A stretch of 28,223 bases of DNA from JAGNHB01 sp964436005 (GTDB lineage Bacteria; Acidobacteriota; JAAYUB01). The translations under genes and the position numbers were made by a program. The notes under the pieces were generated by a model. That model searched no databases and was not told the origin of the DNA. It saw only the letters and a program-made list of their open reading frames with translations. The DNA lies in NCBI GenBank assembly GCA_964436005.1, contig CAYTBK010000046.1:1-28223 (forward strand). The letters are read 5' to 3'. Below are positions 1 through 7,984 of this stretch, one piece after another; the stretch's first letter is position 1, and the number at the start of each line of letters is the position of its first letter.

Positions 1-1
1 G

Positions 2-919
2 GAGGAATTCGCCTACCACGAGTACGTCAAGAACTTCATCCTCAACAACAGCGCCGTCATCATGGGCACCGCCTCCCGCGGCGACTGGGCCGGCCTGCGC
101 TACAACTTCCTGGGCATCACCGGGGCCGACACCCGCCTCCAGTGGCTGGGCGAGCACTTCACGCGGCGGCCGCACACCGAGCTGACCCCCCTCTTCGAGA
201 CCCTGTTCACCAGAATCCTCTGGCCCTGGTACGGCCAGCCGATCCAGGGGACCATCCACCCCTACGCCGACCACGACCCCTCCGGGCTGTTCCCCCGCAT
301 CCCCGAGGACGCCGAGCGGATCCTGGGCGTTTCCCCCGCGGCCGTCACCGTCGCCTGCCCGGAGCTCGGCCAGGACCTGCCCAACCCCTACCTCTTCTTG
401 CGCCAGCAGTACCCGCGCCGGCGGAACCAGGCGTGGCCCTGGCCCACCGCCATCACCCACGGCGACCTCAACCTGAACAACATCCTCCTGGACGAGCGGG
501 ACAACATCTACGTCATCGACTTCTCCGAGACCTGCCCCCGCAGCATCGTGGCCGACCTGGCCCGCCTGGAGCCGCTGCTGGCGGTGCAGCTGCCCCGGCT
601 GGAGGGGAAGGCCGACATGGCGGCGCTGGCCGAGTTCTACGCCGGCCTGGCCGAGCCGGCGTCGCTGGGCGAGACCCCGCCGTTCCGCTACCGGGGCACG
701 GACCCCCTGGTGGAGAAGGTCTACCACACCGTCTGCCTGTTGCGGCGGTTGGCCGCCCGCTTCGCCGCCCCGGCCACGGACATCGTCCCCTACCTGCTGG
801 GCGTGCTCCAGTGGGCCTTCCCCATCGTCTCGTTCCGCCAGATGTCCGACGACGGGAGAAGGATGTCCATGGTCTATGCGGCGCTATTGTGCCGGCGGAT
901 TCTGGAACTGGGGGATTAG
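2..919 (+). CDS. Phosphotransferase-fold (aminoglycoside/choline-kinase-like) protein, 5' truncated
   Basis: The reading frame is open from base 2, so the gene begins left of the window; the ATG at 62 is probably internal. The visible 305 residues look like the end of an N-lobe followed by a kinase C-lobe. The catalytic-loop motif HGDLNLNN lies at about 449-490, with the aspartate and following asparagine present, and VIDFSE (511-530) is the metal-binding DFG-equivalent. The fold is that of APH/choline kinases, which phosphorylate small molecules. The sequence style also resembles the 'ternary complex associated domain 9' modules described near MoxR-vWA systems; this is from memory and unverified. 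The substrate is unknown. It is the only gene in its vicinity on this strand, and about 600 repeat-containing bases follow it. Fold call fairly sure; biological role not assignable. Confidence 0.7.
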   Translation, partial: EEFAYHEYVKNFILNNSAVIMGTASRGDWAGLRYNFLGITGADTRLQWLGEHFTRRPHTELTPLFETLFTRILWPWYGQPIQGTIHPYADHDPSGLFPRIPEDAERILGVSPAAVTVACPELGQDLPNPYLFLRQQYPRRRNQAWPWPTAITHGDLNLNNILLDERDNIYVIDFSETCPRSIVADLARLEPLLAVQLPRLEGKADMAALAEFYAGLAEPASLGETPPFRYRGTDPLVEKVYHTVCLLRRLAARFAAPATDIVPYLLGVLQWAFPIVSFRQMSDDGRRMSMVYAALLCRRILELGD

Positions 920-1030
920 CGGGGAGGAAGGAGCCAGGGCTGCTCAAGCCGACGTCGGCCGCCGGATTTCTCCCGGCAGCGCGGGGCGCTGGAGTTTGGC
1001 GGAAGTACGATTTATTCTCTTGATTTCGAG

Positions 1031-1130
1031 CCCTGCACCGCGGGGCGACAGAGTGTAGCCCAGGGCGAAGGGCGCTTCGCCCGAGCCCTGGGAGAGGGGT
1101 GGAATCTAGCCCTGGAGCCCCGCGGTGCGG
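1031..1130. repeat. Nested GC-rich palindrome (cruciform-type element)
   Basis: An outer inverted repeat (GCACCGCGGGG at 1035-1045, its complement at 1118-1128) encloses an inner hairpin. The inner arms are CCCAGGGC at 1059-1066 with its complement at 1085-1092, and GGCGAAG at 1064-1070 with its complement at 1075-1081. The two-level structure resembles intergenic palindromes that are numerous in PVC-group genomes; that likeness is from memory. It could act as a terminator for the convergent transcripts, but there is no T-tract. Confidence 0.65.
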
Positions 1131-1350
1131 GGCGATTCCAAGAGGAAAGGCTGGGCCTGCAAACTCTCTGACATGATTCATCCGCAGGATTCGCAGCCAC
1201 GGAATGGAGTTGGATGAACGGGCGCCGCGTCGCAAATCGCCCGCTGCGCGGGCTCTTGGGGCCGAGGTGCGAATGTGGACACCCACCCGTTCGCCGGCCG
1301 GCGCACCCTCGATCCGCGTTGTTGCGTCGGTGCCGCTGACGCCTGAAATC

Positions 1351-1470
1351 CTGCCGGCGGGTGCGCCTTCCGGCGGAAGGCGCCTCCGGGGGAGCCATCC
1401 GGCGGAACGGTTTTCGGTATTTCCGGAGCGCGGCGCGCGGCTTCGCGGAGCTGCGCTGCAACCCGTTTTC
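1351..1470. repeat. Dispersed hairpin repeat, copy 1
   Basis: Bases 1351-1386 match 4151-4186 at 34 of 36 positions, including the hairpin GCGCCTTCC/GGAAGGCGC. Similarity continues more loosely through a GGAG(C/T)GCGGCGCGC block to a shared CGCTGC..AACCC end. The two copies lie on either side of the sulfur-transfer fusion gene in the same orientation. Confidence 0.7.
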
Positions 1471-1524
1471 CCATATCCCAATTTCTTTTCTTTCCTCGTG
1501 ACCTTCGGGGGCCGGGCCCGCCCC

Positions 1525-4032
1525 TCACAGGAACAGGTTGACGCTGGCCTGCCCGGCGGCCTCCATGTACGTCGCCACGCCGCCGATCTCGACGCCGTCG
1601 ATGAGTTCCTCGCGGGCCACGCCCATGATGTCCATGCTCATCTGGCAGGCCACGAAGCGCACCCCGGCCTTGCGGGCGCCCTCGATCATGGCCGCGAGGG
1701 AGTCCACCTTCTTGGCCTTCATGCGTCCCTTCATCATCACCCGGCCCAGGCCGCCGAAATTCATCTTGGAGAGGGACAGCTTGCCGGCGTTCCGGGGCAG
1801 CATCAGGCCGAACATCTTTCCCATGAAATCTTTCCGTACGCGCACCCGCTCCGCCCGCTTGAGAACCGACAGCCCCCAGAAGGTGAAGAACATGGTGGTC
1901 TTCTTGCCGGCCGAGGCCGCGCCGTTGGCGAGGACGAAGCTCGCCAGGGCCTTGTCCATATCGTCGGAGAAGACGATGATCGTGGCGCCGTCGCCGCCGG
2001 CGGCGCCTTCGGGCGCCTTCCGGGCGGGCGGGTTCTTGCGGATGGTGGCCGTGTACACGCCGGACGCCTCCTCCAGCGCGGCGAGCGTGTGGCCGGTCAT
2101 GTTGCACCAGGCCCGGGCGTCCCGGGCGAAGCCGGGGTCGGAGGCGGAGAAGATGATCTGCGCGCCCACGGGCGCCCTGTCCATCTCCGCCTTGAGCCGC
2201 ATGATCGGTCCGGGGCACTGGAGGCCGCAGGCGTCCACCCGGATGTTCACGTCGCCGGCGCGGGGCAGGTGCTCGGGTTCGCCCGAGCCTTCGGCGTAGG
2301 TCTCCCCGAGGAGGGCGGGAACGGCCGTGTCCCCCTGCAGGCCCGCGCGGCCGGGCTTGTACGTCCCCCGGTTTTCCTGCGGCTCCGTGGCCAGTTCCCA
2401 GGTCTTGTAGCCACCGGTGAGGTTGGCCACGTCGGTCCAGCCGTTCTGCCGGAGGATGCGCTCCACGAGGTACCCGCGCAGCCCCACCCCGCAGAAGACG
2501 AGCACCGTCCGGTCCCGCGGGATTTCCGCCAGGCGCTCGCGCACCTTGTCGTTGGGGATGTTCACGGCGCCCGGGATCGTTCCCAGGGCGAACTCCTCGG
2601 GCGTCCGCACGTCCAGGAGATACGCCCCCTCCGCCCGGAAGCCTTCCACCTCGCGCCAGGTGACGGTGCGCGTGAGGCCGGAGAGCAGGTTGTCGGCCGC
2701 CATGCCCATGATGTTCACCGGGTCCTTGGCGCTGGAGAAGGGCGGCGCGTAGGCGTGCTCGAAATCGGCCAGGTCGCGGACGGAGTCGCCGCGGCGGACG
2801 AACTCGGCGAGCACGTCGATGCGCTTGTCCACGCCGTCGTAGCCCACCACCTGCGCCCCGTAGAGCCGGCCCGTCTGCGGGTCGAACACCGTCTTCACGC
2901 TCAGGGGCAGCGCCCCCGGGTAGTAGCCCGCGTGGCTAGAACCGTGGGTCACCAGCGAGGCGCAGGGAATGCCCCGCCCCGCCAGCACCTTCTCGGGCAG
3001 GCCGGCGGCGGCGGCGGTGATGTCGAACACCTTGGCTATGGAGGTGCCGACGGCGCCCTTCCAGACCCGCACGTCGCCCTTCACCACGTTGTCGGCCACC
3101 ACCCGCGCCTGCTTGTTGGCCGGCCCCGCCAGCGGCACCGTGACGGGAACGCCGAGCACGGGGTTGGCGAAGGCCACCGCGTCGCCCAGGGCGTAGACGT
3201 GCTCGGCGCTCGTCTTGAGGTGGCCGTCCACGAGGATGGCGCCGTTGTGGGCGAGCGTCAGGCCCGCCGCCCGGGCCAGGGCGGTGTCGGGGCGCACGCC
3301 GATGGAGAGGACGATCATGTCCGCGTCCAGCTGCGCCCCCGACTGGAGGCGGGCGACGATCCGGCTGCCGCGCTTCTCGAAGGAGGCCACCGCATCGCCG
3401 AGGTAGAGCTCCACGTGGCGCGACTTGAGGTGCTGGTGCACCAGGGCGGCCATCTCGAAGTCCAGCGGGTTCATCACCTGGTCCAACGCCTCGGCGATGG
3501 TCACGAAGGCCCCGCGCTGGTGGAGGTTCTCGGCCATCTCGAGGCCGATGAAGCCGCCGCCGATGACCAGGGCCCGCTCGGGCCGGCGCTCGTCGATGCG
3601 GGCCTTGATGCGGTCGATGTCCGGGACGGAGCGCAGGGTGAAGATGCCGTCGAGGTCCAGGCCGGGGATGGGCGGGCGGATGGGTTCCGCCCCGGGCGAG
3701 AGCACGAGCTTGTCGTACGGCACGAGCGCCTCGGCGCCCCCGTCGCGCGGGCGGACGGTGACCGTTCGCGCCGCCGGGTCGACGGCGACGACCTCGGTGG
3801 CCGTGCGCACGTCCACGTTGAACCAGGCGCGGAACTTGCCGGGGGTCATGACGAAGAGCCGGTCGCGGTCGGTGATGACCCCGCCCGCGTAGTAGGGCAG
3901 GCCGCAATTGGCGTAGCTGATGTGGTCGCCCCGCTCGAAGAGCGTGATCTCCGCCCGCTCGTCCATGCGCCTGAGCCGGGCCGCCACCGAAGCCCCGCCG
4001 GCCACCCCGCCCACCACGACATACCTGTTCAT
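1525..4032 (-). CDS. CoA-disulfide reductase-rhodanese-TusA-DsrE fusion protein
   Basis: An 835-residue four-module sulfur-handling protein. Residues 1-450 are an FAD/NAD(P) disulfide reductase of the CoADR/NADH oxidase type: GGVAGG near residue 8 binds FAD, C43 in NCGLPYY is the redox cysteine, GGGFIGLE (158-165) is the NAD(P) motif and ALGDAV (281-286) the second FAD motif. Residues 455-550 are a rhodanese domain with active-site C514 in FCGVGLRG. Residues 595-665 are a TusA-like domain with CGLQCPGP (C602, C606). Residues 682-835 are a DsrE-like domain with C796. All predicted catalytic cysteines are present. It is probably cytoplasmic and relays sulfane sulfur or reduces persulfides and polysulfides; the substrate is inferred. 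The start is supported by GAGGAGG just upstream of the ATG. No operon partner adjoins it. Confidence 0.93.
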   Translation of the reverse strand: MNRYVVVGGVAGGASVAARLRRMDERAEITLFERGDHISYANCGLPYYAGGVITDRDRLFVMTPGKFRAWFNVDVRTATEVVAVDPAARTVTVRPRDGGAEALVPYDKLVLSPGAEPIRPPIPGLDLDGIFTLRSVPDIDRIKARIDERRPERALVIGGGFIGLEMAENLHQRGAFVTIAEALDQVMNPLDFEMAALVHQHLKSRHVELYLGDAVASFEKRGSRIVARLQSGAQLDADMIVLSIGVRPDTALARAAGLTLAHNGAILVDGHLKTSAEHVYALGDAVAFANPVLGVPVTVPLAGPANKQARVVADNVVKGDVRVWKGAVGTSIAKVFDITAAAAGLPEKVLAGRGIPCASLVTHGSSHAGYYPGALPLSVKTVFDPQTGRLYGAQVVGYDGVDKRIDVLAEFVRRGDSVRDLADFEHAYAPPFSSAKDPVNIMGMAADNLLSGLTRTVTWREVEGFRAEGAYLLDVRTPEEFALGTIPGAVNIPNDKVRERLAEIPRDRTVLVFCGVGLRGYLVERILRQNGWTDVANLTGGYKTWELATEPQENRGTYKPGRAGLQGDTAVPALLGETYAEGSGEPEHLPRAGDVNIRVDACGLQCPGPIMRLKAEMDRAPVGAQIIFSASDPGFARDARAWCNMTGHTLAALEEASGVYTATIRKNPPARKAPEGAAGGDGATIIVFSDDMDKALASFVLANGAASAGKKTTMFFTFWGLSVLKRAERVRVRKDFMGKMFGLMLPRNAGKLSLSKMNFGGLGRVMMKGRMKAKKVDSLAAMIEGARKAGVRFVACQMSMDIMGVAREELIDGVEIGGVATYMEAAGQASVNLFL

Positions 4033-4120
4033 ACCGCCTCCTCGTCCGCGAGATCTCCAAAGCGGGTATGATGCAGGAAAACGGCCGGGGGGCTCAACCG
4101 GCCGGGACCGTCAATCCGGG

Positions 4121-4140
4121 ACCGCCGGCTTCCAGCCGGC
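4121..4140. repeat. GCCGGC palindromic repeat unit
   Basis: The unit ACCGCCGGCTTCCAGCCGGC forms a GCCGGC hairpin. The same core recurs at about 7388-7406, and related forms occur at 4597-4620, 7337-7362, 7431-7456 and in the 3' end of pnuC (17201-17257). It is a dispersed repeat family of this genome. Confidence 0.75.
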
Positions 4141-4150
4141 AACTGAAAGT

Positions 4151-4272
4151 CTGCCGCCGGGTGCGCCTTCTGGCGGAAGGCGCCTCAGGGTGTTCTGGCG
4201 GCGAGAACAGGTTCTGACAGGAGTGCGGCGCGCAGCCTGGCGGAGCGCCGCTTTTTCCGCGCTGCGCAACCC
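4151..4272. repeat. Dispersed hairpin repeat, copy 2
   Basis: This is the partner of the repeat at 1351-1470. The first 36 bases are nearly identical, with the same 9-base-arm hairpin; the remainder is diverged but retains the GCGGCGCGC block and the CGCTGCGCAACCC end. Confidence 0.7.
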
Positions 4273-4393
4273 GGCGGAGCGGCGCGGTCGATGCCAGGGT
4301 GAACGTCTCCGCGTTCGGCGCTCCGGCAACCTGCGCGCCTGGCGAAAGAGGCGCTCCGGAAACCTCCGCTCCGCACTCCCGGGGCGGCGGGTT
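4273..4393. repeat. Composite intergenic repeat, copy 1
   Basis: It shares GGCGGAGCGGCGCG, then GAACGTCTCCGCGTTCGG, then a CCGCACTCCCGGGGCGG tail with 18533-18615. This copy carries about 35 extra bases between the blocks, in which GGCGCTCCGG recurs, as if by internal duplication. Confidence 0.7.
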
Positions 4394-4575
4394 GCGCCTT
4401 CAGATCTTGATCCCCTTCGGGCAAGGAACAGCCAGGAAGAACGCCCTGGCGCTAGAAACTGAAAAACACGGCCCGGGAAGGCCACGAAGGCGGATCCAAC
4501 GAGGGAGGATTCCGAATGCTGCCATGAGGAGAAAACTGTGGATCTCCCGAATCGATGTACGCCCGATTGTCGACG

Positions 4576-4622
4576 GGCTGCTGGAACCAACGTTACGGCC
4601 GGCAAGATGCCGGCGGTCCGGG
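4576..4622. repeat. 47-base repeat, copy 1 (identical to 7411-7457)
   Basis: All 47 bases, starting GGCTGCTGGAACCAACGTTA and ending in GATGCCGGCGGTCCGGG, are identical to 7411-7457 in the same orientation. The two copies bracket the HEAT-repeat gene as direct repeats about 2.8 kb apart. Confidence 0.85.
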
Positions 4623-4786
4623 AAGAGGAAGGAACTGGTAATGCGAATGGCCGACGGGGTCGATCCTGTCAGGTCGCCCTCCGCATTCGTATCTCAGGCA
4701 AGCTCCTCCGCAAATGCAACCTTGTTCTCTGCAGGTTGTTCCCCGTCTCGCCCTTTGGCCTTCTCGTCACGTTTGAGAATGTTGGC

Positions 4787-7192
4787 TCACTTGGCCGGAT
4801 CGAGCAGGGCAAAAGTCACCTTCACCCGGCTGCTGATGACGATGTTGTCCGCCGAGCCGCCGATCAACACCTGAGCCGGACCGGCCGGTTCGCACTCGAC
4901 GTTGTTGCTCAATGCGGAGGCAGAAAGGGCGTCCAGGGCCGCTTCGGCCAGGCCCCGGTGCCGGGGTGAGAAACAGGACAGGAAGGGCCGGATCTTGTCC
5001 CTCAGTTCGGTACGGCGCAGCCGGACGGCCCACCGGATGGCCGCCTCCACGCCGGCCTCCGGCCGCCCGACGTCCAGGAACGATTCCGCTTTTTCATCCT
5101 CTGATGCGCCGGCCAGCGCCCCGGCGGCGAGGTCCAGGAACCGGCCGACCGCCGGGGCGGTTTCCGCCGTCTCCCAGGTGGTCAGTGACTTGACCAGCTG
5201 GCAGATCACCCCGGCGTTGTTTTTCCAGGTTTCCATCGCCCCGGAGACCGGGCGCACGCCCGACGGCGCACCGATCCGGGCCAACGCCTCGGCCACCTCG
5301 ATCACCAGGTCGCCATCCGCACGCTCCGTTTCCAGCATCCGGACCAGGAACGGGACCGCCCCGGCCAGCCTCCGCTCCCCCGCAGCCAAGGCGGCGGCGG
5401 CCCGAACAGAGGGATCGGGGTCCCGCAACCCCTTCCGGATGAAAGCCGCCACCTCGGCGTCGCTGCCCAGGCGGGCGAAGGTCCGAAGCACCGTCTCTCG
5501 TGTCTCCTCGTCTCCTGAGCTCTGCAGGTTGGCCAGGAAGGGAATCGATTTCGAGCGGCGGTAAAAAATGCTGTCGCGGCAAAATTTGGTCACGAAACCG
5601 ATGTCGTCGGCTTGACTCCGCCCCCACGATTGCAGCAGGAGGTCGGCCTGCCGGCTCTCGACCCGCATTGCCAACCCGATGGACTCGTCGAGGCCCCAGT
5701 CACCGGCCGCCACGCGGTCCCGAAGGGTCTTCTCGAGGAAGCGGAGCCTCTTCCGGGCATCCGGACGGTTCCTCCAGCCGGGGCACAGCACATCCAGCCG
5801 GCCTATTTTCTCCTCCAGGGCGAAACACACCGGCATGCCGGTCGCTAAAGGCTTTTCCGGTGCGTCCGGGTCGAGTTCGCCGACAAGGGCGGCCACCAGG
5901 TCGGTGAAGGCGGGCGTGGAACGCCAGCGGGAATCCAGCCGGTCCAGTTCCCGGGCATAGTCTTCCCAATGATAGGCCCACCAGCCCGCCTCCCGCAGGA
6001 AGTCAAATACGGCCGGCATCCTCTCCGGCCCGCAGTGCCGAATGTATTCCAGGGCGTCGTTTTCATCCATGCGCCCGTGGCGGAAAGCCTCCTGGAAGCG
6101 CGATACGGTCCGCTCCGGGTCGATGCGCAGGCACACTCCCAGCCACACGGCGGAGCCCGGCGAATTCCGGTCGCCCTCCATCTCCCCGTACAAAACGGGC
6201 AGCAAAGCCTCGGCCTCGGGAAGCAGCGGCCAGTCCGGGTCCGCCATATCCAACACGGGCAAAACCTCGTGGGCCCGCTCGGGATCGGCCACCAAGGCAA
6301 GCAGGGCCCGGACGGCCTCGGGAGAACCGACCTGCCCCAGCGCTCGCATGGCCGCCGAGCCCAGCGGAAGGATCGGGTCCACGAGCAGGTCGGCCAACGC
6401 AGGGACGGCTCCTTCGTCCCGGGAATATCCCAGCCACTCCACGGCTTTCAGCCGGATCCCGGGATCGGCGGAGACATCGGCGGCGGCTTGACGCATTTCC
6501 TGCCGGCAATCCCCTGCGACGGGAGGCCAAGCATCTCCCTCGGCCCGGGACGGCAGGCGGCCGGCAGCCGCTTCCCTGTCCGCCCAGCCGATGAAGTCGC
6601 GCACCTGCTCCCGGAGAAAGCCTTCGGCCCGGGCGGTCGCTTCCGGCCCGGCCGTCTCCCCCCGCGGTAAAGGGTCGTAGAAGAAGGCCGAACGGGGCCA
6701 TTCCGGCGCGGAAAATCTCTCCCGCAGGATCTGGACCGCCCCGATCAGGTCGAACCGCATGTAATCAATGAAAAACTCTTGCCCGTATCCGATTCTTCGG
6801 CATTCTTCCAAGTCCACGAACTTGACCCCGATCCTCCATTCCGGCAGCCAGAAGTCGAAGGCAAAAGGATGGAAAAACGTTGTCCACGGTTCGCCGATGC
6901 CGCCAGAATCGTCAGTGTCCCTTTCCACGGTGACAAACCCGTCCAGCAGCCAAGGCCCCCGGCTGACGGGCCGGCGCGCCCGGAGGAACTCTTCCTCGAT
7001 GATCGCGAGGGCCTTGTTCCGGTTCAGGGCCTGCCGCATGTCATTTTCCAACGGCGATTGCCCGCCCCCGCCATCCCCGTGAAGGAATACCGGGGCCACC
7101 GGCCTGCCATCGGCCACCTCCGGCCGACCCACGGCCACCCCGGCCAGCAGGGCCAGGAGCCAGGGGAAAAACCGATAGCGTTTCTGCATCAT
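4787..7192 (-). CDS. Secreted HEAT-repeat protein of unknown function
   Basis: An 801-residue protein beginning MMQKRYRFFPWLLALLAG, a typical Sec signal peptide, so it is probably exported. After a mixed region with FDFWLPEWRIGVKFVDLEE near residue 115, helical repeats of the HEAT/PBS-lyase type occur at about 240-310 (GAVPALADLLVDP...ALGQVGSPEAVRALL) and 560-650 (DPDPSVRAAAALAAG). Such repeats form protein-binding solenoids; no catalytic motif is seen. The frame is open further upstream to 7408, but that part is low-complexity sequence lying in intergenic repeats, so the start is set at the ATG at 7192 (or 7189) just ahead of the signal peptide. The SD is weak (AAGG). Identical 47-base direct repeats flank the gene. 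The partner is unknown. Confidence 0.85.
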   Translation of the reverse strand: MMQKRYRFFPWLLALLAGVAVGRPEVADGRPVAPVFLHGDGGGGQSPLENDMRQALNRNKALAIIEEEFLRARRPVSRGPWLLDGFVTVERDTDDSGGIGEPWTTFFHPFAFDFWLPEWRIGVKFVDLEECRRIGYGQEFFIDYMRFDLIGAVQILRERFSAPEWPRSAFFYDPLPRGETAGPEATARAEGFLREQVRDFIGWADREAAAGRLPSRAEGDAWPPVAGDCRQEMRQAAADVSADPGIRLKAVEWLGYSRDEGAVPALADLLVDPILPLGSAAMRALGQVGSPEAVRALLALVADPERAHEVLPVLDMADPDWPLLPEAEALLPVLYGEMEGDRNSPGSAVWLGVCLRIDPERTVSRFQEAFRHGRMDENDALEYIRHCGPERMPAVFDFLREAGWWAYHWEDYARELDRLDSRWRSTPAFTDLVAALVGELDPDAPEKPLATGMPVCFALEEKIGRLDVLCPGWRNRPDARKRLRFLEKTLRDRVAAGDWGLDESIGLAMRVESRQADLLLQSWGRSQADDIGFVTKFCRDSIFYRRSKSIPFLANLQSSGDEETRETVLRTFARLGSDAEVAAFIRKGLRDPDPSVRAAAALAAGERRLAGAVPFLVRMLETERADGDLVIEVAEALARIGAPSGVRPVSGAMETWKNNAGVICQLVKSLTTWETAETAPAVGRFLDLAAGALAGASEDEKAESFLDVGRPEAGVEAAIRWAVRLRRTELRDKIRPFLSCFSPRHRGLAEAALDALSASALSNNVECEPAGPAQVLIGGSADNIVISSRVKVTFALLDPAK

Positions 7193-7306
7193 GGAAAGGC
7201 CTTGGTCTGAGTGCTGGCACGGCCCGCTTCTTGTACATCGATCCGTGCGCCGGCCATTATACAACGTGTTCTCCCCGGGAAACCGAACACCGGGCCGGGG
7301 CCGGAT

Positions 7307-7460
7307 GCCGGCACATGGCTGCTTATGCCAAAGGTTCGGCCGGCAGGATGCCGGCGGTCCGGGGGGATCGCCGGTTTCCCGCCTTGACCGCCGGCTTCCA
7401 GCCGGCACATGGCTGCTGGAACCAACGTTACGGCCGGCAAGATGCCGGCGGTCCGGGGGC
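7307..7460. repeat. Two tandem copies of a ~94-base GCCGGC repeat unit
   Basis: GCCGGCACATGGCT begins at 7307 and again at 7401. Each is followed by a CGGCCGGCA(A/G)GATGCCGG segment and GGCGGTCCGGGG, giving a 94-base offset. The second unit contains copy 2 of the 47-base repeat (7411-7457). The two units are diverged between the blocks. Confidence 0.75.
7411..7457. repeat. 47-base repeat, copy 2 (identical to 4576-4622)
   Basis: Base-for-base identical to 4576-4622 and in the same orientation. It lies inside the second tandem unit, upstream of the HEAT-repeat gene. Confidence 0.85.
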
Positions 7461-7499
7461 CCCGCCCGATGCGCGACGCCTGTGGGCGGGTCGGGGGCC

Positions 7500-7697
7500 T
7501 CACTCGTTGTAGTGCTTTTTCTGGTACTGCTGGATCTTCTTGCGGATGATCATCTCGTCGGTTTCGTAGAGGAACCGGACCTTCTCGTCCGTGTCCGCGA
7601 TCTGGTCGGCCAGGGCTTTCTGCCGGCTCTGCAGTTCATCCAGGTCCTGCCCTTCCCGCATGGCGCTCACGAACTGCGTGAATTCTTCCCTTTCCAT
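7500..7697 (-). CDS. Small helical (coiled-coil-like) protein, 65 residues
   Basis: Not a family I recognise. The 65 residues are highly charged and almost entirely predicted helix, with heptad-like leucines in DELQSRQKALADQIADT and a basic end (RKKIQQYQKKHYNE). No signal peptide, cysteine cluster or membrane segment is seen. The start is well supported by GGAGGAAGG three bases before the ATG. An AT-rich patch about 110-170 bases upstream (7803-7865) is the likely promoter region. The upstream neighbour on the same strand is an AbrB-type gene 287 bases away, so co-transcription is possible but not evident. The length, codon use and SD support a real gene. Confidence 0.7.
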   Translation of the reverse strand: MEREEFTQFVSAMREGQDLDELQSRQKALADQIADTDEKVRFLYETDEMIIRKKIQQYQKKHYNE

Positions 7698-7984
7698 CGA
7701 CCCTTCCTCCCCCGGCTCTGCCGGAAGAACGTCGGCCGCCTTTCCCCAACAGCCGACAATCGTGGCTCTTTCGCCGCTTTCCAGTCCTCCTGAACAATGC
7801 CAATCTGCTTAATATGTTGACTGACAATATATTACCACTGTTTTTGAAAATAAGCCATACGTATTTGCGCTGACGGTTCTGGAAAATTCGTTCTCTCTCC
7901 CGGCCCAGGCGGGGCGAAGAATTCCGCCGTTTTTCGCAGGGAGCGTTTCGATCTGCGCGGAAAGGAAATCGTCGGGGCGGAGCG

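Larger units (their letters stand above)
920..1524. other. Gene-free gap with palindromic repeats
   Basis: No reading frame here looks coding; the long frames crossing it are antisense to the flanking sulfur-transfer gene or built from repeats. It holds a nested palindrome (1031-1130) and the first copy of a hairpin-bearing dispersed repeat (1351-1470). Both flanking genes end here (convergent), so it is a shared 3' region. I see no U-run terminator. Confidence 0.6.
4033..4786. other. Gene-free gap rich in dispersed repeats
   Basis: No frame has the codon character of the neighbouring genes. The gap is largely repeat sequence: a 20-base GCCGGC palindrome (4121-4140), copy 2 of the hairpin repeat (4151-4272), a composite repeat shared with 18533-18615 (4273-4393), and a 47-base repeat (4576-4622). 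The first 70 bases must contain the promoter of the minus-strand sulfur-transfer gene, but no clear -35/-10 pair is visible. Confidence 0.6.
7193..7499. other. Gene-free gap occupied by tandem palindromic repeats
   Basis: A short AT-containing stretch (7248-7272) that could hold the promoter of the HEAT-repeat gene is followed by tandem GCCGGC-type repeats up to about 7460. No coding frame is credible. The 65-residue gene on the minus strand ends at the right border, so the repeats also form its 3' region. Confidence 0.6.

Noticed and set aside
1204..4071. 955-codon plus-strand frame
   Set aside because: Complement of the sulfur-transfer fusion gene; its translation is H-, V-, G- and E-rich and has no domain features.
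4299..4969. Several plus-strand frames across the repeat-rich gap
   Set aside because: They are built from dispersed repeats and run into sequence antisense to the HEAT-repeat gene; none has an SD or domain.
7193..7408. N-terminal extension of the HEAT-repeat protein
   Set aside because: Falls in intergenic repeats, is low-complexity, and would bury the signal peptide.
7698..7984. A toxin partner for the AbrB-type protein
   Set aside because: The bases after its stop carry no frame with MazF, PIN or other toxin features; only an AT-rich promoter-like patch is seen.
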